Origin: Alkaliphilus flagellatus
GTDB lineage: Bacteria > Bacillota > Clostridia > Peptostreptococcales > Natronincolaceae
Direction of reading: 5' to 3'
Assembly (NCBI RefSeq): GCF_018919215.1
Contig: NZ_JAHLQK010000004.1
Span: 124,001-188,000 of the forward strand
DNA length: 64,000 bases
In this document: positions 25,237-33,450 of the stretch, piece by piece
Position numbering within the stretch: position 1 is the first letter of the stretch
How the letters are laid out: each line of letters starts with the position of its first letter
Translations under genes and position numbers: made by a program
Notes under the pieces: model-generated
The model's input: the letters and a program-made list of their open reading frames with translations, nothing else
Database searches by the model: none
What the model was told of the DNA's origin: nothing

Positions 25237-25390
25237 TTTCTAAAAACCCCCTTTAATTCCCTCGTCCTCTATTTATGATATTATACCAAATATCATAAAT
25301 TATGTCTTTAAAACTATAATTCTTAAATTGCATAATTCCTTAAATCCTTCTTAATTGGTATGTATTAAATCTAAGAATAAACCAAACTCT

Positions 25391-25550
25391 TTATTCGTAT
25401 TTCAAACTTTCTATAAATCTTTTTGATTCTTCCGCTATTTTCTTATATTCAATAGCATGGATGTAGTGAGAGCAATCTAAGTAGATTATTTCACCTTGTT
25501 CAAGATTATCTATAGCATTTTTTTGAAAGTTCCTCCAATTTTTTTGCTTA
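25391..25550 (-). pseudogene. Alpha/beta hydrolase, C-terminal fragment cut by repeat
   Basis: About 50 codons matching the end of an alpha/beta hydrolase, including the catalytic-His region YLDCSHYIHAIEYKK and the terminal helix AEESKRFIESL. Upstream of WRNFQK the frame enters array repeat I, so the N-terminal three quarters are gone. The junction shows that a rearrangement at the repeat removed the body of the gene. Confidence 0.7.
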
Positions 25551-25685
25551 ATACTTAAAATGCAACATAGAAATACCGTAAAATTCATTTCTGAATAATA
25601 CGGTATTAAAATAAAATATTCGTGTTTTATAGTAGAAGATTATAGATGGTTTAAAATCTTATTCTTGCTACTAATATTATAAACA
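25548..25685 (-). repeat. Interspersed array repeat, copy I (terminator half)
   Basis: Hairpin at 25573-25606 with the full conserved AT-rich tail to its right (25607-25685), nearly identical to copies A-C. The promoter half is absent; the left edge joins the truncated hydrolase. It is the rightmost copy of the array. Confidence 0.8.
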
Positions 25686-25748
25686 ATGTGTATTAACTGA
25701 TCCTAAGGGCTATGCCCATAACATACAGTATATATTTTACACTTTAAT

Positions 25749-26285
25749 TTACTTTTTATTTTTTATCGTTCCATAAATTATAACTACTGTACCAAAAATA
25801 ATAGCGATTATACCAATAGGTATAATAATCTGAACAAGTGGTTGTTTCATTGCATAAAGAAATAGATTTGTTTCAACTACCTGTCCAGTAAGCATCATTC
25901 CAGGTAAGTGCATCCTTCTCCATGAATAGGCAACTCCAAGTGACATTGCGACAGTTAAACAACCCCAAATTATAAATAAGTATCCGCCACGGTACCAATT
26001 TCTCCTTAAGAAATTTTCGAAATTATTAAAGGTGCTATTTACGTTGTTTTCAATAGATACATTGTTCGAGTACTTATCCGTTTCAGCATCAGTGTTGCCT
26101 AATAAATCATCAGTTGAAATAGAAAACACCTTACTTAATGTAATTACTTTATCTAATTCTGGCATTGCAGTACCTTGTTCCCATTTTGATACGGCTTGTC
26201 TTGAAACTCCGACCTTCTCTCCAAGTTGCTCTTGTGAAAGACCCAATGACTTTCTATTTATTTGTATTTTTTCTCCTATCGTCAT
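25749..26285 (-). CDS. XRE-family regulator with C-terminal membrane domain
   Basis: A 178-residue protein: N-terminal Cro/CI helix-turn-helix (LGLSQEQLGEKVGVSRQAVSKWEQG), a linker, then two hydrophobic helices (about 104-122 and 148-170). Membrane-linked XRE regulators of this form are common in clostridia; the signal is unknown. AAAGGAGATTGTAAA precedes the ATG. It lies at the right margin of the island among conjugative-element debris. Confidence 0.85.
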   Translation of the reverse strand: MTIGEKIQINRKSLGLSQEQLGEKVGVSRQAVSKWEQGTAMPELDKVITLSKVFSISTDDLLGNTDAETDKYSNNVSIENNVNSTFNNFENFLRRNWYRGGYLFIIWGCLTVAMSLGVAYSWRRMHLPGMMLTGQVVETNLFLYAMKQPLVQIIIPIGIIAIIFGTVVIIYGTIKNKK

Positions 26286-26349
26286 TTTACAATCTCCTTT
26301 CGCAGTATATTTATAATAATAGTAAATTTAGTGGTTGCGGTCTACCAAT

Positions 26350-26604
26350 TTAAGCTTGAACTTTGTCAACCATTGGTTGCATCCTTTGTTTTATGCTGAT
26401 TATATGAATTCTATTCCGTTTTTTTACTTTAATAAGTTTCCTTTGATATGCCTTATCATTGTAAAAATAAAAGCCTATACTAACTGAAAAATTAAAGGCT
26501 ATAAAATATAAAAAGAGCTTTAATTGCTGCCTACTAGACATAAAGCTCTCCACACAATCTTTTAGTTTTAGAATACTTAAATTAGTAGTTTCTCCCGATG
26601 GCAA
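26350..26604 (-). CDS. Hypothetical protein with one membrane segment
   Basis: 84 residues with one hydrophobic helix (LFLYFIAFNFSVSIGFYFY) and a strongly basic C-terminal tail. The start would be a TTG at 26604 with AAGGTGAT eleven bases upstream. The family is not recognised. It lies between the XRE and Spo0E-like genes; it may be an element gene or a fragment. Confidence 0.45.
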   Translation of the reverse strand: MPSGETTNLSILKLKDCVESFMSSRQQLKLFLYFIAFNFSVSIGFYFYNDKAYQRKLIKVKKRNRIHIISIKQRMQPMVDKVQA

Positions 26605-26625
26605 ATTATGCTATCACCTTCTTTC

Positions 26626-26802
26626 TTAAATATCTTCTTTTGAAGAGTTATACTTCTCTAGCCTTAATCTACATTCTAAAACTATTAGTTCATCTAGCTC
26701 CTGACTTAGATTTACTATTTCCTTGCTAGTTAAAGGTTCAGTATCTTCAATTGCTAAATTAAGCTCCTCTTTTAAATTTTCTAATCTTTCCTTTACTGAC
26801 AT
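26626..26802 (-). CDS. Spo0E-like sporulation regulatory protein
   Basis: 58 residues with the Spo0E signature near the C-terminal side (IVNLSQELDELIVLE), in a two-helix hairpin. Spo0E-type proteins dephosphorylate the sporulation regulator Spo0A, delaying sporulation; carriage on a mobile element would influence the host's decision. AGGAGGTGATTTAG gives a perfect ribosome binding site before the ATG at 26802. The usual Tyr after LIV is replaced here by Leu, which might alter activity. Confidence 0.8.
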   Translation of the reverse strand: MSVKERLENLKEELNLAIEDTEPLTSKEIVNLSQELDELIVLECRLRLEKYNSSKEDI

Positions 26803-26832
26803 CTAAATCACCTCCTGATAAAAACTAAAAAA

Positions 26833-26854
26833 GAACCAACTTTTTAGCTTGTTC
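26833..26854 (-). terminator. Terminator after relaxase relic
   Basis: Stem GAAC...GTTC extended through AGCT-like pairs, followed on the minus strand by TTTTTT. Similar in form to the hairpin at 2986-3011 in the parAB region. Confidence 0.55.
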
Positions 26855-26863
26855 GGTTAATAA

Positions 26864-27135
26864 TTATCTATCCCAATTTAAATCTTTGCTTTTTTCTTTA
26901 GTTTTCTCTTTAAGAGCTTGACCTTCAAGGTAGTTTAATGAGTATACAAATAATTTTTATCTATATGAGTTACAGCTAATATTTCAAAATTTTTGAATTT
27001 TCCTTTCTCTATAAGCTTAAGAGATATTTCGTGACCTAGTCTAGGACTTATGTCTTCGCATGGATGAAATGAATGTACAAAATCTATAAATTGCCTTCCT
27101 TTTTCTTTATTAAATATTTTCTTAGTAACTATCAT
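26864..27135 (-). pseudogene. Relaxase (mobilisation nuclease) with N-terminal and internal deletions
   Basis: The right part reads as the catalytic region of a MobA/MobL-type relaxase: FIDFVHSFHPCEDISP, LGHEISLKLIEKGKFKNFE and ATHIDKN-Y-YTH, the His-rich motif. A stop follows at once, and a different frame immediately continues with YLEGQALKEKTKEKSKD and ends in DLNWDR at 26864, the likely natural C-terminus. So most of the gene was deleted out of frame. The N-terminal catalytic residues are also missing: the frame begins two bases from the rpsD direct repeat. The element can no longer mobilise itself through this gene. Confidence 0.75.
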
Positions 27136-27142
27136 TTAATCA

Positions 27143-27314
27143 ATGGTACTAATTATATAAAAAAGAAGAATCTTCTTAATAGATTCTTCTTTTTTATATA
27201 ATTATCTTTTGGAGTAAAATTCAATTACTAGTTGCTCATTAACATCAACAGGTATTTCTTGTCTATTTGGTAATCTTAATAGTTTTCCACTAAAACTAGC
27301 TGGATTTGTTTCTA
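27143..27314. repeat. Right copy of 172-bp rpsD 3'-end direct repeat
   Basis: Partner of 6995-7166. This copy contains the genuine rpsD terminator and the last 37 codons of the intact rpsD gene. The relaxase relic stops six bases before it. Confidence 0.85.
27159..27195 (-). terminator. rpsD terminator (bidirectional)
   Basis: Stem aaaaaagaagaatct / agattcttctttttt, 15 bp, with A- and T-runs on both sides. Confidence 0.8.
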
Positions 27315-27795
27315 CATAATCAACTACATAATTCGCATTTTGAATGTTTGCTATATATTTTTCAATTTTTTGTGATTTTTCACGTAGAGCTATAGTATCT
27401 TCAGGATTAATACTAAATGATGGTATATCCACTTTCTTTCCGTTAACTAAAATGTGTCCATGATTTACCATCTGTCTTGCTTCTCTAATAGAACTAGCTA
27501 GTCCTATTCTATACACTATATTATCTAATCTACATTCTAATTTTTGTATTAGAACCTCTCCAGATAAACCAGGTGCCTTCATAGCTCTATCTACATATCT
27601 TATAAATTGTTTTTCTAATACACCATAATATGCTCTTAATTTTTGTTTTTCTAATAATTGTAGTCCATAGTTAGAAAGTTTTCTACTTACTCTACCAGGT
27701 GTTTTACCTGCCCTATTCATTGCTTTTGGATGACCATAAACATTTACACCTAAGCTTCTGCTTAGTTTAAATCTTGGTCCCATTATTTTTGCCAA
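27202..27795 (-). CDS. rpsD: 30S ribosomal protein S4 (zinc-free type)
   Basis: 197 residues. Ribosomal protein S4 binds 16S rRNA early in 30S assembly. The N-terminus [16 protein letters not shown] lacks the Cys ligands of the zinc-binding form, so it is a C-minus S4. The S4 RNA-binding domain ([17 protein letters not shown] ... [10 protein letters not shown]) is complete. The start is a TTG at 27795 with GAGGAGGAAATAA before it; the upstream ATG at 27813 overlaps this site. It is not in a ribosomal operon here; many clostridia have such a lone copy. Its 3' end is the presumed integration site of the island. Confidence 0.93.
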   Translation of the reverse strand: MAKIMGPRFKLSRSLGVNVYGHPKAMNRAGKTPGRVSRKLSNYGLQLLEKQKLRAYYGVLEKQFIRYVDRAMKAPGLSGEVLIQKLECRLDNIVYRIGLASSIREARQMVNHGHILVNGKKVDIPSFSINPEDTIALREKSQKIEKYIANIQNANYVVDYVETNPASFSGKLLRLPNRQEIPVDVNEQLVIEFYSKR

Positions 27796-27941
27796 ATTAT
27801 TTCCTCCTCGCATATATACCTAAATTAGCCGCGGTAAATACACAATTTGTATAAACAAATTGTATCATAGAAATAGAATATTGTAAATGATAATTATTAT
27901 CATCATGTTAATTGTTTTTTATTTTTCTACTTTAACTAACA

Positions 27942-27971
27942 AAGAAACCACCTTATCCAAGGTGGTTTCTT
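27942..27971 (-). terminator. Terminator of the threonine dehydrogenase-like gene
   Basis: Perfect stem aagaaaccacctt with its complement around a four-base loop, ending TTTGTTAG on the minus strand. Confidence 0.75.
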
Positions 27972-27983
27972 GTAATTAAGATA

Positions 27984-28937
27984 TTATCCTTTTAATTTAA
28001 TAGTAAGCTGCTCTAACATATCCTTTGTCATAGCTGCTAAATCATACTTCGGATTCCAACCCCATTCTTTACGAGCTTCACTATCATCTAATGAATTTGG
28101 CCAAGAATCTGCTATTTTTTGTATATCAGGATTTACATCATATTCTAGCACAAATTCTGGAATATGCTTTTTGATTTCAGCACCAAGCATTTCTGGATCA
28201 AAGCTCATTGCTGTAATATTAAATGCATTTCTATGAACTAACTTAGATGGATCTGCTTCCATTAGTTGAATTAATGCATTTATTGCATCTGGCATATACA
28301 TCATATCCATAAATGTACCCTTATCTATAAAGGATGCATACTTTTTGTTTTTAATTGCTTCATAGAATATATGTACTGCATAATCTGTAGTTCCACCACC
28401 AGGTAAAGACTTGTACGAAATTAAACCTGGGAATCTAACTCCTCTAGTATCAATATTATATTTTTGATGGTAGTAATCGCAAAGTAGCTCTCCTGCAACT
28501 TTAGTAACTCCATACATAGTTGTAGGTCTCATTAAAGTATCTTGAGGCGTGTTATCCTTTGGTGTAGATGGTCCAAAAGCTGCAATTGAACTTGGTGTAC
28601 AAACGGCACAGTTATTTTCTCTTGCAACTTCTAATACATTGAATAGTCCGCCCATGTTAATATTCCATGCTAATGAAGGATTTTTTTCTCCTGTTGCAGA
28701 TAAAAGTGCAGCTAAATGATAAACTGTATCTACATTATACTTTTTAACTACTTCATCGATTTTTTTTCCATCTACAACGTCTATTATTTCGAAAGGACCA
28801 GACTCTATAGCTTCTTGAGAGCCTTTCGTGCTTATGTCGCTGGCAATAACATTATCATTACCATAAGCTTCTCTTAAATTCATAACTAGCTCAGATCCTA
28901 TTTGTCCCAGTGCTCCAGTTACTAAAATCTTTTTCAT
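27984..28937 (-). CDS. NAD-dependent epimerase/dehydratase, SDR-type L-threonine 3-dehydrogenase
   Basis: A 317-residue extended short-chain dehydrogenase with the Rossmann motif GALGQIGSEL near residue 8 and the catalytic YGVTK (Tyr/Lys) near residue 143. The sequence around TPSSIAAFGPSTP and RFPGLISYKSLPGGGTTDYA matches the SDR-type L-threonine 3-dehydrogenases, which oxidise threonine to 2-amino-3-ketobutyrate, a step of threonine breakdown to glycine. The partner Kbl ligase is not adjacent, so the assignment rests on sequence. GGAGGCGTTAGT precedes the ATG. The 290 bp to its right hold no gene. Confidence 0.85.
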   Translation of the reverse strand: MKKILVTGALGQIGSELVMNLREAYGNDNVIASDISTKGSQEAIESGPFEIIDVVDGKKIDEVVKKYNVDTVYHLAALLSATGEKNPSLAWNINMGGLFNVLEVARENNCAVCTPSSIAAFGPSTPKDNTPQDTLMRPTTMYGVTKVAGELLCDYYHQKYNIDTRGVRFPGLISYKSLPGGGTTDYAVHIFYEAIKNKKYASFIDKGTFMDMMYMPDAINALIQLMEADPSKLVHRNAFNITAMSFDPEMLGAEIKKHIPEFVLEYDVNPDIQKIADSWPNSLDDSEARKEWGWNPKYDLAAMTKDMLEQLTIKLKG

Positions 28938-29231
28938 ACTAACGCCTCCTATTATTTAATTAATAGATTATTAATTGTTATCAATTTATACACTACAATA
29001 CATAGCAAAATATTCAGAAGTAAAATTTGCATCGCATACAGTATTATACCCATAATATAGTAAGTTATTAAGTTAATTATACTGTACAATATGATAATTA
29101 GTATGGTGAGAATACTTTATACTACATTTATATTATAAATTAAAATCTACATATTTAAAATAACCTAAAATACTAATTTTTACAAGTACATTAGTCAAAA
29201 TATTAACAATAATTAATATTTACATTATTTA

Positions 29232-32162
29232 TTATAGAAACACTTTAACAAGATTATTAAATTGCTCTTTGCTCTCTTTTATCTTACGTTCATTTCCCAG
29301 AACACACAAATAATTTTTCTTCATAGAATCCGCTAATAAAATAGAACACTTCCTTATATCTCCTACAGTTGTATTTAAAACTTCATCCCTCTCCCTTTGA
29401 AGTTCATCTAAAGTTATACCACTAATATAATAACTAGTAGCTTTATCTCCCTTCATAAATGGACTTAAAGGTGTATCCATATTACTAATTGTACCAATAA
29501 TATATTTTCTCATTTCTCGTTCATCTGCATCAAAAGCTTCTATATACTTAAACATATCATCGTATACATGAAGTGTCTCTTTTAAATTAGGATCTCGATA
29601 CGAACTAAATATAAGATTTCCACTTTTAGAAAAGTTAGCTAAGGATCCATAAGCACCACCAGCTACCCGTACTTTATTCCAAAGGTAATCTAAACTCACT
29701 ATTGTTTTCAATACTTGCATATGCCCTAAATATTCATATCCTAATTCTTTAAAATTATATCCTTTTGCTACATATTGTACTTTGCTCGATGTTAATAAAC
29801 CTTCATTTTTAGGAGCAAAATCAAAAGAATATTTATATTTTTCAAATTTACAATTAGGCAATCTTTCAATAAGAGATACAGCTTCTTCTCTCACAATTTC
29901 AAAGTCTGCTTTGTCTGAGCTAATACTTATTAACATATTATTTTTATTTAAAATCATATTATATACTTTCTTTAAGTTTTCCAATATTTCTTCTTGCTTT
30001 TCATCAAACTCACTATCTAAATTAGATATAAACATGTAATAGGAAATACCATATGTATTTTCTATATATTGGCCAATAGGAGAAAAATATGAATTAACCC
30101 TTCTAGCTGCCATAACATGTCCTTGATCAAAAATAGCCATCTCTAATCGAGACTTTGTTTCACCAATAACTTCTTTAATTCTATTTGATTCATCAAATTT
30201 TGTACTATTTATAAGCTCAGTTAACAGTACAAATAAACTTTTAATATTGCTAGTTAATGCAGATGATCTAAGAACAAATTTAGGTAAAAATTCTTTATGA
30301 CTATATTTAAACGAGTAGGTCTCTACCTTAGCGTAAATACCGCCAGTATTAATATTTATTAAGTTTGATAGTTCTTCATAGCCGTGATTTTCTGTTCTAA
30401 CCTTCCCTAAAAGACTAGATAATAATACTGTATATGGAACTAATTCTTGTGGTACCGCTGTTGTATCAAAAAATAAATTGACATATGCAATACCATTAGT
30501 AAAAATTGAATGATGCAAAATATTAACATCATTCTCAACAAACTTAATTAAAGGTATATCTTCAACTTCTCTTTTAATATCCTCTCTACTAAGCAGAGGT
30601 ATTGTTGCTAATGCTTCATCTGTTTCTATTCTATTCTGATACTTTCCTAAGTTTTCCTTCTGCTTTATGATTTTAATAACTTCATCTTCTGATAATTGTT
30701 TCTTATACTCTTGTAGTCTTTTTTCTTCTTCTTGATCCTTTTCACTTGCAAGTCCTTTTTTAGGCTTTAATATTAGTAGACTAGTATGAAGATTGTTAAG
30801 TATATCCTCCTTTATTAGTCTTTCAAAATAGTTAGTTACCAAAGCAGTTTTAATATTTTTTAAACTTTTTTCATATTCTAAGTGTAACCATGGATCTTCA
30901 TCATAAAGCCAACTATTCATTGCCTTTATATTATAGACTAATCCCTTAGGTCTATGTCCATAATCTGCTTCTCTAAGCTTAAACTCATGAATATTTATTG
31001 CTGCCTCAATTACCTTCTTGTCAATACCATTATCCACAAGATTTTCCAAAGTATCTTTAACTACCTTTAAGAATAACTCCTTATTTTCAACATCACTATT
31101 TTTAACAACAATACTGAAAGTAGGCTGCATAATACTACTATCAAAAGATCCAAAAACATCTTTTCCTATATTTGCCTCAATTAAAGCTTTTTTAAGTGGT
31201 GCAGCTGGAGACCCTAGAAGTAAATAATTTAAAATATTAAATGCTAATACCTTTTCAGAATCCTTAGAGTTACCTATAACGTAATTCTTACTTATAAATG
31301 TTTTATTTCTCTCATTTTCATCTTCAGAAATAGAATATACTTCTTCTATTTCTTTACTTTGATTAAATGAAGGTTGAATACTAATACTTGAATCAACCTG
31401 TATTTTATCAAATTGGTTTAAATATTTTTCATCGATAAACTTTAAATGCTCCATTAAGTTACCATTGCCATATAAGTAAATATAGCTATTTGACGGATGG
31501 TAATAGGTTTTATGAAAGTTTAAAAATTGCTCATATGTAAGTTCTGGTATTGATTCTGGATCACCACCTGATTCAAATCTATATACTGTATCAGGAAAAA
31601 GAGACTCTTCTATCTTTCTAAAGAGTACTTGCTCTGGAGAAGAAAAAGCTCCTTTCATTTCATTATAAACAACCCCTTTAATTGAAAGTGGCTCATCTTG
31701 ACTATTTAATTCATAGTGCCACCCTTCTTGCATAAAACTTTCTGGGCCATTATATATATTAGGATGCAAAACTGCATCTAAGTATACATCCATTAAGTTA
31801 ACAAAGTCTTTATCATTTTGACTAGCAATAGGGTACATAGTTTTATCAGAAAAAGTCATTGCATTTAAATATGTATTTAACGAACCCTTTGCTAATTCAA
31901 TAAATGGATCTTTTAATGGAAATTTTTTAGATCCACATAGCACAGCATGTTCTAATATATGTGGCAAACCAGTATTATTCGTTGGAGGTGTTCTAAAACT
32001 AATAGAAAAAACTTTATTATTATCATCATTTTCCAGATGAAATAACTTAGCACCACTTTTATTATGATAAAACAGTCTTGCTATTGAATTCACCTCATTA
32101 ATTCTCTTCTCTTCTAATAATTGAAATCCGTTATAAACATTACCTATATTTAATATTTGCAT
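29232..32162 (-). CDS. M16C-family metallopeptidase (presequence protease-like)
   Basis: 976 residues, the full length of the pitrilysin/PreP-type clan. The inverted zinc motif HILEH is at residues 68-72 and the distant Glu ligand is in YNEMKGAFSSPE. The M16C-associated middle domain and the inactive C-terminal half are present. These clamshell proteases degrade peptides of some tens of residues in the cytoplasm. GAAGGAGGGAAATT precedes the ATG. It is monocistronic and divergent from the membrane-anchored hydrolase gene at 32326. Confidence 0.92.
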   Translation of the reverse strand: MQILNIGNVYNGFQLLEEKRINEVNSIARLFYHNKSGAKLFHLENDDNNKVFSISFRTPPTNNTGLPHILEHAVLCGSKKFPLKDPFIELAKGSLNTYLNAMTFSDKTMYPIASQNDKDFVNLMDVYLDAVLHPNIYNGPESFMQEGWHYELNSQDEPLSIKGVVYNEMKGAFSSPEQVLFRKIEESLFPDTVYRFESGGDPESIPELTYEQFLNFHKTYYHPSNSYIYLYGNGNLMEHLKFIDEKYLNQFDKIQVDSSISIQPSFNQSKEIEEVYSISEDENERNKTFISKNYVIGNSKDSEKVLAFNILNYLLLGSPAAPLKKALIEANIGKDVFGSFDSSIMQPTFSIVVKNSDVENKELFLKVVKDTLENLVDNGIDKKVIEAAINIHEFKLREADYGHRPKGLVYNIKAMNSWLYDEDPWLHLEYEKSLKNIKTALVTNYFERLIKEDILNNLHTSLLILKPKKGLASEKDQEEEKRLQEYKKQLSEDEVIKIIKQKENLGKYQNRIETDEALATIPLLSREDIKREVEDIPLIKFVENDVNILHHSIFTNGIAYVNLFFDTTAVPQELVPYTVLLSSLLGKVRTENHGYEELSNLININTGGIYAKVETYSFKYSHKEFLPKFVLRSSALTSNIKSLFVLLTELINSTKFDESNRIKEVIGETKSRLEMAIFDQGHVMAARRVNSYFSPIGQYIENTYGISYYMFISNLDSEFDEKQEEILENLKKVYNMILNKNNMLISISSDKADFEIVREEAVSLIERLPNCKFEKYKYSFDFAPKNEGLLTSSKVQYVAKGYNFKELGYEYLGHMQVLKTIVSLDYLWNKVRVAGGAYGSLANFSKSGNLIFSSYRDPNLKETLHVYDDMFKYIEAFDADEREMRKYIIGTISNMDTPLSPFMKGDKATSYYISGITLDELQRERDEVLNTTVGDIRKCSILLADSMKKNYLCVLGNERKIKESKEQFNNLVKVFL

Positions 32163-32325
32163 AATTTCCCTCCTTCTTACTGTTTTAATACTTCTATATT
32201 GTTATTCTATATATACATACTATTTCCTTTGAAATTATAGATAAATAATAAATAATAAAGTATAATATCCTTAATGCTAATAGTTTCCAATTATTATTAA
32301 CTAAACACTAGGATGTGATTATTCA

Positions 32326-33450
32326 ATGGGGGATTTTGTACAGTATTTAAAATCTAATAAGATTCTTACTGCTCAGGATATTATTCGTTTACGTACCTAT
32401 ATTGAAAATAAATACCCTAATTCCGATGTAAATAAGCAGGCCGATATATTAATTAATTCTATTAGAAGTATTATCGATGGGTATTTAAAATCTATTCCGA
32501 GAGATCACCAACATAAAATTAGAGAAACTTTATTGAAAAATAAATTGTTATATAAACAAGAAACTATAGTACTATATGATATTTTTGAAACCTTCATAAC
32601 AATAAATGTTGAAGATTCCAATTTTTTAAATGTAATATTAGATTGGGTTAATTGTTATTTAGATAAGCCTATTAGTAAAGAAGATCTTTCTCTATATTTT
32701 CCTCATATAGAAGAAAACGATACTATACTCTTAAAAACTGAATATGGTATATCTAGTATTATTAATCCAGAAGTTATTGAAGAAAACTATACAGCTAGTA
32801 AAGAAGAAAATATTTTAAGTAAACAGTTTAATTTTAAAAAAATAAAATCTTCTTTTCAGCTAAGTTCTATAAATGTGCTCTTCACTGGATTATTTTTACT
32901 TATATTTTTTTCGTTTTTTGTAAACTATTTACAGTCAAACTCTGTAAAAGCTGAAGAAGAAGATATAATTGTTAAGATTGAAACCATAGAATACAAACAC
33001 CCTTATTTACCAAGCTACTTCAGATATAAGAATATAGATGAAAATAAACTTAAAACATATTTAAAAAGTAGAGACTCCCTTTTAGAAGAAGAACCCTACT
33101 TTTCGTCTATTATAAATACATCCCGGGAATTTGACTTAAACCCTCTAATACTATTTGCTATTGCTGGACATGAGCAAGGCTTTGTTCCTAAAACAAATCC
33201 TTCATCTAAGGAGATTATTAATAATCCATTTAATGTATTTATTAGCTGGCAAGAATATAATACAGATATTATTGATTCATCACAAATAACCGCTCGAACC
33301 GTAATTAATCTGAGTAAAGATCGTCCAGATGAAATAGATCCTTTCCAATGGATAAATAGAAAATATGCAGAAGATAAAAATTGGTGGAAAGGAGTTCGTT
33401 CAATATTTAATCGTTTAGAAAGAGAAGTTAATAATTTCTCTTCGGAGTAA
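32326..33450 (+). CDS. Membrane-anchored protein with glucosaminidase/lysozyme-like C-terminus
   Basis: 374 residues: an acidic cytoplasmic part (1-180), one membrane helix (about 185-205, VLFTGLFLLIFFSFFV) and an extracellular part. The latter contains FDLNPLILFAIAGHEQGF, NNPFNVFISWQEYN and KNWWKGVRSIFNRLE, a pattern like that of cell-wall glucosaminidases, with a candidate catalytic Glu in GHEQG. Substrate and role are inferred. AGGATGTGATT precedes the ATG. Its 3' end overlaps the convergent cinA gene by 36 bp. Confidence 0.65.
   Translation: MGDFVQYLKSNKILTAQDIIRLRTYIENKYPNSDVNKQADILINSIRSIIDGYLKSIPRDHQHKIRETLLKNKLLYKQETIVLYDIFETFITINVEDSNFLNVILDWVNCYLDKPISKEDLSLYFPHIEENDTILLKTEYGISSIINPEVIEENYTASKEENILSKQFNFKKIKSSFQLSSINVLFTGLFLLIFFSFFVNYLQSNSVKAEEEDIIVKIETIEYKHPYLPSYFRYKNIDENKLKTYLKSRDSLLEEEPYFSSIINTSREFDLNPLILFAIAGHEQGFVPKTNPSSKEIINNPFNVFISWQEYNTDIIDSSQITARTVINLSKDRPDEIDPFQWINRKYAEDKNWWKGVRSIFNRLEREVNNFSSE

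Noticed and set aside
12957-25685. Calling the array a classical integron
   Set aside because: The array logic is similar, but I could not find the conserved attC boxes (RYYYAAC and GTTRRRY) at consistent places, and there is no IntI-type integrase in the window. The conserved terminator and promoter within the repeat are also unlike attC sites.
12957-25685. CRISPR array
   Set aside because: The repeats are about 130-300 bp long, separated by whole genes, and differ in sequence; there are no short regular spacers and no cas genes.
7167-27142. Integrase or transposase gene within the island
   Set aside because: No tyrosine or serine recombinase or transposase motif was seen in any frame; only relaxase debris remains.
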